Shown here in pieces: positions 48,391 through 59,304 of a stretch of 64,000 nt of DNA (its first letter is position 1; every line of letters starts with the position of its first letter). A program made the position numbers and the translations under genes. The notes beneath the pieces were generated by a model. That model saw only the letters and a program-made list of their open reading frames with translations, searched no databases and had not been told where the DNA came from. The DNA comes from Hamiltosporidium tvaerminnensis (lineage: Eukaryota; Microsporidia; Dubosqiidae): NCBI GenBank assembly GCA_022605425.2, contig JAKIMF020000005.1, positions 902,501 to 966,500 of the forward strand. The letters are read 5' to 3'.

Positions 48391-48628
48391 AATTACTTGC
48401 CTATTCCGTTCCTCTTTTACCTCTCAGTGTCGAAGATGAACAAATGAATGTTTTCCATCTGTTTCTTTTAATCAGTTGTAACACGGGATTATAGGGGATT
48501 GGCCTATAGATTCGGTGTGGTTTATATCTCACAAAAACGGCAGCAATAATTTTAATACGTATTTTAGACGTTCATTACTAAACAGGAAGTTTTTAATGTG
48601 GTTATCCTCCTTCCACATTTATAATTTA
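48391..48628 (+). repeat. B repeat, copy 2
   Basis: Shares GTTCCTCTTTTACCTCTC, CGGGATTATAGGGGAT and CCTATAGAT with copy 1. Its 3' end GTGGTTATCCTCCTTCCAC is almost identical to the end of A copy 2, which establishes the common A/B 3' module. Confidence 0.82.
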
Positions 48629-50055
48629 TCACTTGACGTAATAGAAAACACTTGGGCATGTCCACGCAACGTATTTTGTACAGAGGACATGTTTTGATTT
48701 GAATTTAAGCTTGAAATGAAGTGTATTCTCTTAGTTTAGAAATAATAACATAACGTTTTTAAATTATTTTGATTTAATATAAAAAGTGCGAACAGCAATA
48801 ATTATTTTCATGTATGAAATAATAATTAGATTTGAGTTTCAATTTACATTAAATTTTAAGTTATTTAAACTAAAAAAAAAGATTTTTTTTTACTGAGATC
48901 GAAATTATAAAATTACACATAGTACTTAATATTGTAAATTTACTGATTTTTAATGCAGTTGAATTGTTAAAGGAACAAATTTTTAAGAATATAGTATTAT
49001 TCACCAAATATATAATTTTTGAATTTGTTCCTTTAAAAAATAGATATTTTGATATAATTGTCTCTAAAATTATTAATTAAGTTTGATCTACAAGACATGA
49101 TTATTTTTTTAATAAATTCTATAATGAAATTTTTTTGGTTAATAAACCTACTTTTCAAAATAAATATAAATTTAAGTCTTCAAAACGAATTATGAGTCAG
49201 TGTATTCTCAAATATAATTTATAAAATGAGTATGCAGAAATAAGAGTGGACACCAGAATAAAAACTGATAGATAATATCAAGCAAGATAGCCTTTATATA
49301 TTTTTCCATAAAATTTTAGTTATATAACGCCCTATACAAGGGTTATCTAATAAGTTTATTTTTAATATTTGTATCAAATTACAAATCTTATAACTTATGA
49401 CTTATTAAGAGAATTAAATATAATAAGTATATTTTATAAGTGTAGCGTCGAGATAATTTCTTATTTGATAGCATTATGTAATATTTTAGCAATATATATA
49501 ATATATATTTTATGACAAATTATCATCCAATCATAGTACAAAAAAATTAATTACATATTATTTGAAGGATAAAGGAAATCAGTATTAAGACAATCAAATA
49601 ATACAATTAAAAATAGAAAATTATGGCTCAAGAAATCAATCTTAAAAAAATATAAACTAATTCATCTATAAAAAAGCATTTTTTTCATAAAATATAATTA
49701 TAAATAGAAAGTCATGTCTCAAGAAAATATCAACGAAAAACTACAAACCAAGTCACACTTAAAACAACTATATTCTTTACTACGTTTACAATGCATATTT
49801 AAAAGATAATGTATCAACACGTATACCTGTGACTAAAAAAACCTATCAATAAACAGAACCTTCAAACAATTGCAATCCAATCAAATTTTAAAAATCTTTG
49901 ATAAAAAAAAATACTTAGCATAGAACAAATCATGTGAAATTGAAAAATCAAATCTCCTTTTTCTGATCAATTATTCATATTAAATATCATCCTTTTCCTT
50001 TCAACAACCCCCCCTTTATTATCTTCTAATCCTATAAATTACATCCTTCCCTACA
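48629..50055. other. AT-rich intergenic DNA with one LINE fragment
   Basis: Except for the LINE remnant at 49150-49490 nothing is recognised. The last 100 bp before the kinase gene are C-rich on the plus strand, with a run of seven C near 50009-50015. Confidence 0.55.
49150..49490 (+). mobile_element. LINE fragment, endonuclease region
   Basis: GAGTATGCAGAAATAAGAGT and GGACACCAGAATAAAAACTG match the LINE almost base for base. Later parts (AAGTGTAGCGTCGAGATAAT) also align, with an interrupted middle. Non-functional. Confidence 0.78.
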
Positions 50056-50064
50056 TTACCCTCC
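50056..50064 (+). promoter_or_regulatory. C-rich motif upstream of the uridine kinase start codon
   Basis: TTACCCTCC ends 2 bases before the ATG. It is identical to the motif before the V-ATPase F gene. Confidence 0.55.
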
Positions 50065-50066
50065 TT

Positions 50067-51395
50067 ATGACTCTACATCGGTCAAATAACAGAGAAACAT
50101 TTCATAAACTTACTAAAATTATCAAACAGCAATATAGCACTTTTACATCTCAAAACAAATATATTGTTTGTATTCAAGGATGTAGTGCATCGGGTAAATC
50201 TACACTTGCTTTAAATATTAAGAATACCCTTGAACAACACAATATATCTGTTTATGTTATACATCTTGACCAATATTATAAGAGTCTGAGTAAATCTAAC
50301 GAGGATATAAAGGGTGTTATGAATGAGGGTAGTAACTTAGAGGGTGTTAATATCAACATTAGTGAATTTAAGGGTGTTAATAGATATAGTGGTGATTTAA
50401 AGGGTGTTAATATTAGTACTAGTAATTATAAGGGTGTTAACAATAATACTAGTAATTATAAGGGTGTTAATACTAATACATACGATTTTGATAACCCTTC
50501 GGCTATTGACTGGTTAAACGTACATAAAACCCTTTATGCCTTAACAACAAATAACCCTTACATTCCAATATATAATTACTCATTTATAACTGAACAATCT
50601 ACTGGTCCTACATATATTCCTAATACATATCCTATTGTTATAGTAATAGAAGGTATTTACGCTTATCAAGTATTATCTCCTATTCATTTTAATACAGACT
50701 TGTTAAATCCTTATTGTAAGAATAACACTGTTACTTACATACCTAACAAGTATAAAACTCTTTATTCTTTTCACTCTTCAAATAATAAGAATGGGTTATT
50801 TACTAGGAATTTAAACTTTGAAAATTTATTAAAATCCATGGGAATAAAGGGTGATAAAAATAGTAATGATAACATCCCTTTAAATAACAATGATGGTAAT
50901 AACACCTCTTTAAACATACTACATACAAATAACACCCACCTTCATAAATTTTCAGATTTAAAAATATTAAATATTCGCCTTTCTATTTGTAAAAGTAAAG
51001 CCTTATCTATCAGAATAACTCGCGATACACTTTATTATAATAAGCTTTATTCTTATTCTTTACACCAATTCAATACACAGGTATGGCCATCTACACTTAA
51101 ATATGTTAATAGTACAGTTTATACTGATAATATTAAAATTATACACGGTTCATTTAATAAGAGATGTGAATATCTTATTAAAGGATTGGTAGATTACTTT
51201 GATGATAATAAATCTAATAAATCTAATAATATATATAATTGTAATAATAAACAATTAGTAGTTAGTAAACACATATATAATCAAGAAAGTGTTACTGTTC
51301 TACCTTCTCATGATATGTACTGCAAGTCACTTGTAAGTTGTACGGGAGAATGCATATTTGAAAGTAATAACGATATGACACTTTATGACGAGTAA
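50067..51395 (+). CDS. Uridine kinase-like P-loop kinase with KGVN repeat insert
   Basis: 442 residues. The P-loop GCSASGKST (38-46), HLDQYY (66-71), FDNPSAIDW (141-149), IPIYNYSF and IVIEGIYAY follow the order of uridine-cytidine kinases, which phosphorylate uridine or cytidine in pyrimidine salvage. A later LNIRLSICKSKALSIRITRD block fits the LID/arginine region. Two inserts break the fold. Residues 81-140 are six consecutive 10-residue units of the K/E-G-V-N type (DNA period 30 bp, 50307-50486). Residues from about 269 form a second repeat whose DNA is the reverse complement of the same core (50871-50942). The conserved kinase core is otherwise readable, so the gene may be functional. A related small-molecule kinase cannot be excluded. 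The start follows TTACCCTCCTT. Confidence 0.82.
   Translation: MTLHRSNNRETFHKLTKIIKQQYSTFTSQNKYIVCIQGCSASGKSTLALNIKNTLEQHNISVYVIHLDQYYKSLSKSNEDIKGVMNEGSNLEGVNINISEFKGVNRYSGDLKGVNISTSNYKGVNNNTSNYKGVNTNTYDFDNPSAIDWLNVHKTLYALTTNNPYIPIYNYSFITEQSTGPTYIPNTYPIVIVIEGIYAYQVLSPIHFNTDLLNPYCKNNTVTYIPNKYKTLYSFHSSNNKNGLFTRNLNFENLLKSMGIKGDKNSNDNIPLNNNDGNNTSLNILHTNNTHLHKFSDLKILNIRLSICKSKALSIRITRDTLYYNKLYSYSLHQFNTQVWPSTLKYVNSTVYTDNIKIIHGSFNKRCEYLIKGLVDYFDDNKSNKSNNIYNCNNKQLVVSKHIYNQESVTVLPSHDMYCKSLVSCTGECIFESNNDMTLYDE
50307..50486 (+). repeat. 30-bp coding minisatellite, forward orientation, six units
   Basis: Each 30-bp unit contains a core like TAAAGGGTGTTA and encodes ten residues of the form [ILFY]-[KE]-G-V-[NM]-x5. 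The array lies between two conserved kinase motifs. Confidence 0.9.
50871..50942 (-). repeat. Same 30-bp minisatellite core in inverted orientation, two and a half units
   Basis: AACATCCCTTTAAA, AACACCTCTTTAAA and AACACCCACCTT are spaced exactly 30 bp apart. They are the reverse complement of the TTTAAAGGGTGTT core in the forward array 400 bp upstream. The frame remains open and encodes N-x-P/S-L-N type units. Confidence 0.75.
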
Positions 51396-52769
51396 AAAAT
51401 TATACAAAAAATTTGCGTTTTTTTTAGTTTTTTTAGTAAATTTTAAACATTATTTACAGTAAAATTTGAAAATTTCATTCATTATTAATAATATTTTGGT
51501 TCTTTTTAGTTCCAGAAGTTTGTAAATTTGGTGTTTTTAAATATTAAAATATATTATTTGGAAGTTAATGAGTGTTTAAAATCAAAATTTAATTTTTAAA
51601 AATTATTTAGAAACGATAAATTCAATATATTTCTATCGTTTTTTCGGTTCTAAGAGAAACCCTGATTTAAATACTTTTTTTGTTTCTGTTTTATCTATAA
51701 GAAGATCTCCAAAATCTTATTGGTCTGATATATACTAGAATAGAAGAAAATAATATTGTATTGTCTCAAATGATTACATGAATAATGAAATTAGGGAGAA
51801 ATATTTTAAATTCATAATTACTTTTCTTTTTTTCACTATCAAATCAAAAAAAATATTTTTTAATCTCTCTATATAGAGTAAAGATCGGAAATTTTCTTTT
51901 ATGTTTCTTAATCTTATAAACTTTGTATTGCACTTTTTCAAGAAATATTTTAATAATAAATATTTTAAATTTTCGTAAAAGACGGCAAAAAATAAAGGTT
52001 CTGAAAACAATCCCTCAACTGCTATACAATATCTTTAGATATTTTAAAAGTAAACAATACTGCTATATTTCATTGAAAATATATAGTAGGTGAATTTACA
52101 TTGGTTAAAAACTTACCTTTTAAATATTAAATTCAAGTATAATTACATGCATTTCATTAGACCCAGATAAAATTATAAAAATTTGCCTGATTCGTCTTTT
52201 TTATTGCTTAATTTCAGAAGTTTTAAAATACTTTGAAATCCAAATAAAGATTTTTCTCATGATGGTGTTACCAGCCTATAAAAAAAATATAATTTGTGGA
52301 AAACCAACTATAACATTAGACTTAGACAAAAATATTTTCCCATTAAACATTTTGAATGTATTTTTAAAATATTATAACTAAATTCTATTCCTCGAGCATA
52401 CTTAAAACAACATTAACTCATATTTTATTTACTATATATTATAACGAATTAGATTTAAAGTAATATATAGAGAATATAAGCGTATTTCATTAACTCTAAA
52501 AATTTATTGCAGGTTTATTTTAATAATTTTAATTTTTAAAAATGTCATATTTTCGCTTCTTTTTTCCACCAATTAATTTACACTGAATTTTCAACTTTCA
52601 ATGCTTCATCACTAGATAAGTTTTTATTTAAATATGATATTGTTCCTGTATGTTTATTGTGTAAAAAAATCTAATCGAAGTTTACTAACTATTTGTGCTT
52701 AGCGTAGATGACCTTTAGATTTAGAATACCAGGTGAGAATTTTAAAAATATTTAAAATAACCCTTGTTT
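51396..52769. other. AT-rich intergenic DNA
   Basis: No gene or recognised element. The minus-strand frame at 51774-52010 is low-complexity. Confidence 0.5.
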
Positions 52770-52920
52770 CTTTGTCAATGCCTTTTTTATGCTTACTCCG
52801 CAATACTTGCCTTGCTTTTTGTATATTAATGTTGTACTTTTTTCTAAACATATGACTTTTACAATATCATAAATATTTTTTTAATAAAGATAGAAGCTTA
52901 TAAAATATTGAATTATTTAT
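52770..52920 (-). mobile_element. Internal LINE fragment, reverse-transcriptase region
   Basis: CTAAACATATGACTTTTACA and the following ATATCATAAATA nearly repeat 57856-57882 of the LINE. Weaker similarity extends on both sides. Unlike the other fragments it comes from inside the RT domain. Confidence 0.65.
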
Positions 52921-53471
52921 TGGTTCGTTGGCTAAACGTATATATTCTATAAGAACAAATATTTAGTTCAGATTTTTTTTAGTTTTAAAGAATTGAAAAG
53001 ACCAATCTTCTTTTCAAATTTCAAGAAATAATCAATTTTGCTTGTAAATGAATGTAAGAAATATAATAAAGGTTATTTACACCCGAATCCAGCCTTTAAA
53101 TAACTGATTTGAATTTTACAATAAATTCTTGCATGTTATAGATTGAATGTCGTATTTTATCCTATATCTGCATTTTGGTGGTTGTAATTGTCTTATGAAT
53201 TATTTGTTCGTGTTTTAAGATTAATAAAAACATCAAATTTCGTTTTGCTTTTAATTTTTGTAGTGGGATTGTATTTAAATATTTCTTCACAAGGTTCTTA
53301 GATTTATTTTTAAAAAACTTCCATATGTAAAAAATATAGTAATTTGGTGGAATACATGTAATATTTTTGCACATATTTTACTTTTTTAATTCTTTTGACT
53401 TCGGTACTAAAAACAGAAATATGGAAAGTATTTAAATAGGGGGGAATAGAAAATCAAACCATTAAACTTTA
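52921..53471. other. AT-rich intergenic DNA
   Basis: No gene supported; a 70-codon frame on the minus strand lacks recognisable features. Confidence 0.5.
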
Positions 53472-54284
53472 TTAAAATACAGACGTAAATACCTTAGATA
53501 TATTCGGCAATATGATAGATTTTAACAAATTATAAATCCCAATTATGGTCGACCATCCCTTTTCATGTATTTTTATCGTTTCAGGTTTTATCATAATAAA
53601 ATATCCAGCTATATAAATATTAAGAAGTATAAGAAATGAACAAATTCTTATTCTATTGCTTACACCCTTTTCTTCATCAAAAATATTTTGATTGGTCTTT
53701 TTGAACTTATCATACAGATATACCATGGCTTTGATCGTAATTAATATCAATAAAGAAGACAAATCTTTCAGTAAAATACATGAAATTAAACCAAATATAG
53801 CGCTCACAATATACATATTAAATCCAAGATCAATATTCTTCAAATTGATAAATAAATCAATTAAAATATTAAAAATAAAAAATACTGTTTTCCATCCTAA
53901 CCAAAAACCACTTTCACACAATAAAAATACAACTAAAATATAAAAAATAGGTATAAAAAATTGGGATCGTATAACATAATTAATATTCTTTTTAAAATTA
54001 TCTTTATCTTCTGTCTCTTCAAATATATATTTTAAAGTTGTCTGTAACGGCTTAATTAAAAATGAAAACAAACTTATAACACATATCGATAATCCTATTG
54101 TTCCTATAAGATTTTGTGGATTAAAAGATACATTTTCAGGAAATTTAAATGTATGCTGTAATCTAATAATTGCTACAGATATAGATATTAGTATCGCAGA
54201 CGTATATGTCGTTGTGAGTACCAAATATTGCCAAAATTGTTTTGGCGTATTTGATATTTGTGCTTTGGGGCTGTCATTTTCCAT
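53472..54284 (-). CDS. Multi-pass membrane protein, family not recognised
   Basis: An intact 270-codon frame. A short polar N terminus (MENDSPKAQISNTPKQF) is followed by about six hydrophobic segments, near residues 18-43, 57-80, 108-126, 130-148, 155-190 and 212-232. Charged loops (EETEDKDNFKKN, DKFKKTNQNIFDEEKG) probably face the cytosol. Hydrophobic segments lack buried charged motifs that would point to a transporter family, and no cleavable signal peptide is evident. The ATG sits in GGCCATGG. Length and composition resemble the many orphan ER or plasma-membrane proteins of microsporidia. It is flanked by a LINE fragment and old B/A repeats, with no functional context. Real gene likely, function unknown. 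Confidence 0.65.
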   Translation of the reverse strand: MENDSPKAQISNTPKQFWQYLVLTTTYTSAILISISVAIIRLQHTFKFPENVSFNPQNLIGTIGLSICVISLFSFLIKPLQTTLKYIFEETEDKDNFKKNINYVIRSQFFIPIFYILVVFLLCESGFWLGWKTVFFIFNILIDLFINLKNIDLGFNMYIVSAIFGLISCILLKDLSSLLILITIKAMVYLYDKFKKTNQNIFDEEKGVSNRIRICSFLILLNIYIAGYFIMIKPETIKIHEKGWSTIIGIYNLLKSIILPNISKVFTSVF

Positions 54285-54690
54285 GGCCTGTTGGTTTTTT
54301 TTTTATTTTTATACCTTTTAATTATTCTTTAAACGTATATATTACATTTTATTTCTTCGTAGCCTTTTAACAGTTGTTTTTAATGCAAACCATTGTGCGC
54401 AGTAAATAATTCCCTTTAATTTCGTGTTTTGAAAACTTACATTGTTTTCAAATATCGTACCAATTTTTATTTAGATAGTTTTTTTTGTTCAAATAGACTG
54501 AAAAAATATTATATTATAGTAAAAATATTTAATTATTACTTTTTCCATTTTTAAAATTTAAATTAATTTTTTATTAATTTGTAAATAAAACTATTTCCAG
54601 ATAAATTCAATATCATCTGTCCTTTTCAATAATGAAATTGTGTTATAAAAAATTAATTTAGAAACGCGATCATTATATTGATATTAAAAG
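54285..54690. other. AT-rich intergenic DNA
   Basis: Nothing recognised upstream of the membrane-protein gene. Confidence 0.5.
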
Positions 54691-54770
54691 TTTACTTGCT
54701 TACTAACTTATTCCGGTTCTCTTATACTTCTTGAGATGGAAAGTTTAAATTTTTATTATCTTAAACGCCA
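54691..54770 (+). repeat. B repeat, old 5' fragment
   Basis: TTACTTGC...TATTCCGGTTCTCTTATACTTC compares with TTACTTGCCTATTCCGTTCCTCTTTTACCTC of copy 2. Only the first 80 bp are recognisable. Confidence 0.55.
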
Positions 54771-54924
54771 CTTAGTATTTTATTTGATGAGTACTACATC
54801 GTTTTATAAAAGGAAAAAATATTACCTATGTTTCGAAATTTTTCCTGTTCTGGGTTTTAAAATATAACTGATCTTCTAAAAATTCATTGATATTCTATTG
54901 ATGTCTAAATCTTAATGTTTTGCC

Positions 54925-55380
54925 AAGAATTAATGTTCTACCTACTTAATGAAAGATATAATCACCAAAGTTTGTTTTTAATTGCTAAGTAGAGTTAGAC
55001 CATGGACCAGAATCAATTAAGCCTTTTTTAAGACCAGTGAATTATTACACAGTCTACTCTATGCTAACAATTTAAGCTCTTATTTAAGATATTTTTTTAA
55101 AAAATTTAAACCAAGCTAAACTATATGCACAATTTAATACCCATTTACATTCTTTTACTTAGTTTTCCTGGCAGTTAAAGATTTTTTTTTGTATCACGAA
55201 GAGAATTAAGTCTTTCTGAATGTAGAAGGCTGAGTTTACATGCTTTTAAATGAAAATTACTTAAAGTTTAACGTTTGTTCAGAATAGTTATATAAAAATC
55301 AAATTCTAACTTAGAGAAATTTCCCTATTCAATGGATTTTATTTGATTAGCAAAAATTACGATCAAGACAGCAAAAATCA
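54925..55380 (+). repeat. A repeat, old diverged copy
   Basis: Blocks such as GTCTACTCTATGCTAACAAT, TACTTAGTTTTCCTGGC and TTTACATGCTTTTAAATG align in order with A copies 1 and 2. Heavily mutated, no coding capacity. Confidence 0.65.
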
Positions 55381-55542
55381 AATGGAATTTTTATCTAAAA
55401 AAAATAAATTTATGAATTTAAAATTTTTACAAAATCATCACTACACTGTAAATTTTAAATCCGATTTTTTTTTCGGCTTCTCAACAAAAAAGCTATCATT
55501 TTTATTTAATAAAATTCTGGGTTAAAATATTTTTTACCATTT

Positions 55543-56496
55543 TTACATGTTTTCTTCTACATCTTTGACCACTTTTGTCTCTTCTTCCAAATCCGACTCT
55601 TCATTTATGTTATTGGTCGGTTCCTCTAAAGTGGTTCCTCCTTGTAAAATAAAGGGGGCTTTATATTTTGGTTTAAAATTTTTGGCACCATCTTCCTCTC
55701 TCTTCTCTTCTTTTAAAGGGGGTATTGGTTCCTCATGCATCTCTGATCTCATAATAACACCCATTGACGCTCTCTCCCAGCTCTCTTCGGCATTTATTCC
55801 TGACTCAAGTCCTCTTCGTCGATCAAAGGAAATAGTTTCGACTGTCTTTTTAAGTACTATAGACTGAATGTATGCTTCTACATTCATGGGTATTTCTAGT
55901 CTTTTAAGATGAGATTTATGGTATTTTGTCACAATACCGTCCCAGGTCATCACATAAGGGATTATCTCAACACTACACTTATAAATAAGGCCCAACTCAT
56001 TGGCTAGCAGGTCATACTTCCTAAGTTTTTCAGTTTCAACTATTTGAAGTGAATCTTGGGAAGTGATTCCTACTTCAATGAGTGTTATCTTATTCTTCTT
56101 CTTATCTAAAATAAATATGTCCGGTCTGTTATTCCGAATTTTAACATCAGTTTTAATTCTGGTGTCCACTCTTATCTCTGCATACTCATTATCAAGAATT
56201 TCTTGAACTGAGTGGCTCCTTATTCGTTTTGAAGACTTAAACTTATATCTATTTAGAAGGAGAAGGTGTAGGCATCTAACCACTTCATTATGCCGTCTAG
56301 TGTAATCATGGCCTAGCATTTTTTCACATCTAGTTGCTAGATGATCCACAGTCTTACCAGACTTCCCGCAATGTTGACACACACCATCTGCTCCCCAGAA
56401 TACATTTCTATCCTGGATATAGCAGAACACAGCTTCATTTCGTGGCCTAATATTTCCTCTCTTTAGCCATCTTGAAGAGTCACTAACACTCACAAG
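55543..56496 (-). pseudogene. LINE C-terminal part: CCHC finger and PD-(D/E)XK endonuclease, cut off by an upstream TAG
   Basis: This is the continuation, in the same frame, of the reverse-transcriptase frame after the TAG at 56497-56499. Counting from the GTG at 56493 there are 316 residues. C39-x2-C42-x8-H51-x4-C56 is the nucleic-acid-binding CCHC motif of this LINE group. RPDIFILDKKKNKITLIEV gives the endonuclease core with PD at 124-125 and E140, which nicks target DNA to prime reverse transcription. The last 70 residues are acidic and low-complexity. No ATG lies near its start, so it would be expressed only by read-through of the TAG. Other copies in the window have GAG and GTG at that codon, so the stop is most simply a nonsense mutation. 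Confidence 0.85.
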
Positions 56497-59304
56497 CTAA
56501 TTTTTCCTTGCATTATATAACTTTGAATGGAGTTTTCGTTTTTCTATTTCGTTATATAGTTTTGCAAGTTGAGCTTCTTCTAAACTTTTCTTAGTGACTT
56601 CTTCTACCAACCTGTACTTTACTTTTAAGAAGCCTTTTATTAGTGCAAGATGGGTTTTATTATTATTCTCCACCTTGAGAATTGCTGCTCGTCTAGTTGA
56701 TATTTCTTTATTTTTTTCCAGACAATCCAAGAGTTGCAGAAGCATATGTTCGCTTCGCAACTCAACACTATGTAGGCCTCTTCCAAGTTCTGTTCTAGGA
56801 AGATACAAACGCTTTTTACATCCTGGGCGGAGATGTATCATATTCTTCACCAACACCGCAAGCACTGCATCATCTAACTTAGAGAAGTCAGCCGGTTCAA
56901 GTCGAAGTACTCCTATGTAATAGTTGATTAACGATATCGCATGTTGATTGATTGCAGAAAATAAATTTTTTGCGTTTAATCTAGTGTGACAAAGTCTTTC
57001 AACTCTTGATATAAGTTTGCTTTGTACTTCTTCAAATGAGCTACGTGTTGGAATTCCTCTGCAATCTTCTATTATCCCTAAATATTTGTAAACACTAACA
57101 CCTTCTAGAAGAGTAGCAGTATCTTCACAACACGTATCATTTGTGGCTGACTTCTCTTTGTTAATCTCTAAGCCAATCACCTCTAAAAATTCCTTTGCCT
57201 CGCCTGTCATAGCACACAATGTGGAGCTGTCTTTTGCAAGGAGCTTAAGATCATCAATAAACAAGAGATGATTAGTAGAGAGGGATTCTGCATCTGTTTG
57301 TACTGTCACTTTTGTGTATTTTTCATTAAGCTTTCGGCTTAATGGATCCATACACAACACAAATAACAAAGGTGACAGACTATCTCCTTGTAGAATCCCT
57401 CTATCAATCTTCTTGCTCATGATTTTTTCAGGCCCTACTGATATATCAATTTTCCATTTTGATATAATTACCTTAATAAATTTCAGGATCCAATCAGGTA
57501 AATTAAGGTTTTCAATGCATTGAGTTAAATAAGCATGATCTATTGAATCAAAAGCTTTTTTAACATCAATCCATGTTGCCTTAAGATTATTTCCATACTC
57601 TTTATTTAAGGCAATATTCAGTAGAGCCTGCTCTTTCGCTCCCTGCACACCTCTTACCGCCCCTAGTTGGTTCTCTGCAAGCAACCCTCGCCTTTCCACT
57701 TCAAGTTGAACGACTTTCGTTACACACTTTGTCGTTAACTTATAGAGGTTGGACATACAAGTGATTGGCCTGTAGTCAGAGCCTCTTCGTGGAATTCCTT
57801 TCGGTATCAAATACGTAAGCCCGCAGTAAAACCAATCAGCTTGAGGTGTTCCTTCTAAACATATAACTTTCACAATATCATAAAGATATTTGTGAAGAGT
57901 TGTAAGTTTCTTAATGAAAAAATTGTAAATACCATCAATTCCAGCAGCTTTCCAATTAGGGAGCCAATTAATGATATTCACAAATTCATCAAGTGAAGGA
58001 AACGTGGTCGGATGATTATCTGATACAAATGGAATCAAATAATCATCGTACGTGACTGTGTCATCATTTTTGTTCCACATTGTAGACCAAAAACTCACAA
58101 TTTCATCACGGCTAACCACATGCTCGGATTCCACACGCTCAGATAACCCACGATAAAATCGACCTCGGAAAAGCTCAAACATACGATTCTCTTTTCGGAA
58201 TTGCTTCTTACTTTCATGCATCGTAATTTTTTTCTCGTAAACATTCAAAGACTCATTCTTCTTAACTAAAGCCTCAGAAGGATTAGTTACGCTGCTCAAG
58301 TTTAAATTAAACTCTCGCATGATTTTCTTAAGGCTCTTCGTTTCCGAAGTGAAGAGCATTTCCTGCTTACGATCCTTCTTTAGGAGATCTTTGGAAAGTA
58401 CTAACTTAGAAATTTTACTTTCTATGTTTTCCTTCCAAGCGGATCTAGGCTTCTCTTTACGTGTTGCCTCGTCATAGCATACCTGCGCAGCTTGCATGAT
58501 ATACGCGGCTTCCGTAATTGACTCAGGTACATGAGCTCCTGCATATTCACCGACTACTCGATTTATGAGATCCAGAACTTTACTATCAACCAATTCATTT
58601 GGATGTTTTCTAGTTCGGACCACCACTTTTCCAATTTCGTTCTCAGAGATTTCTTTGATTTTACTCAAGAATTTATCTCTCAGGTTTATGTACTCCGTGG
58701 TGTCGGTCAAGGTGCATGTATCAGCGAGACAAGTGGCGATTCTACGTCGCTCTCCATTCTCTTCTGATTTTACATCCTTTCCCATCTCACTTTGTGCCAA
58801 TTTTTTTAACACTTCGAGAGTTTCAGTGCAGCCGAATTTCTCATTATAGTACCTGTGAAGCTCTGTCCAGCCATTTCTTGGCATTCTTTCAAACCTTGTC
58901 TGTACTGCAAAAAAAACAATTCGAGGCCATTCCTTCGGGTCGGCTGTTACGGAATCGAATATCGTCCGCAATGCCATTAGCCTGTTACCTTCCGGAATAG
59001 CTAGAGTACAGGGGCTTGTCATGTCGTACGATGGCTCGCACGCAGAGACTTCAACCGAAGAGGGAATTGGTGCATTAGGCGAAGGTAAGGTGTCAAGCCC
59101 ACTATTTTGCATTTTACTGCATGTTTGGCTTGGTGGTGGAGGTGTTATTGTTGTGTAGGAGGAGGAAGGTAGGGGAATCACCGGTGGGTGTAGCTTACAT
59201 TTTTGTATCTCACTATCACTCTTTTTCACCTCATCAGCGTCGTTTGCAGCCTTTATTTTGGTATTATTCGATATTTCGCTGCTAACATTTTTCTTTCTAC
59301 CCAT
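56497..59304 (-). pseudogene. LINE reverse transcriptase frame, ends at a premature TAG
   Basis: 935 codons. Residues 1-100 are P/S/T-rich and may be disordered. The RT domain spans about 490-750: YRPITCMSNLYK, the catalytic Asp in WIDVKKAFDSIDH (D580), GILQGDSLSPLLF (636-648) and the FIDD box (682-685) with the two catalytic aspartates, in place of the commoner FADD or YADD. KRLYLPRTELGRGLHSVE (about 831-848) is a thumb-region block shared by this LINE group. The frame is free of other stops, so the insertion is fairly young. The endonuclease domain needed for integration lies beyond the stop. ATG at 59304 follows an A/T-rich leader next to a TA repeat. Confidence 0.9.

Noticed and set aside
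50307-50486. Regularly spaced repeats that could suggest a CRISPR array
   Set aside because: The units are contiguous with no unique spacers, lie inside a kinase frame with a codon-multiple period, and the genome is eukaryotic.
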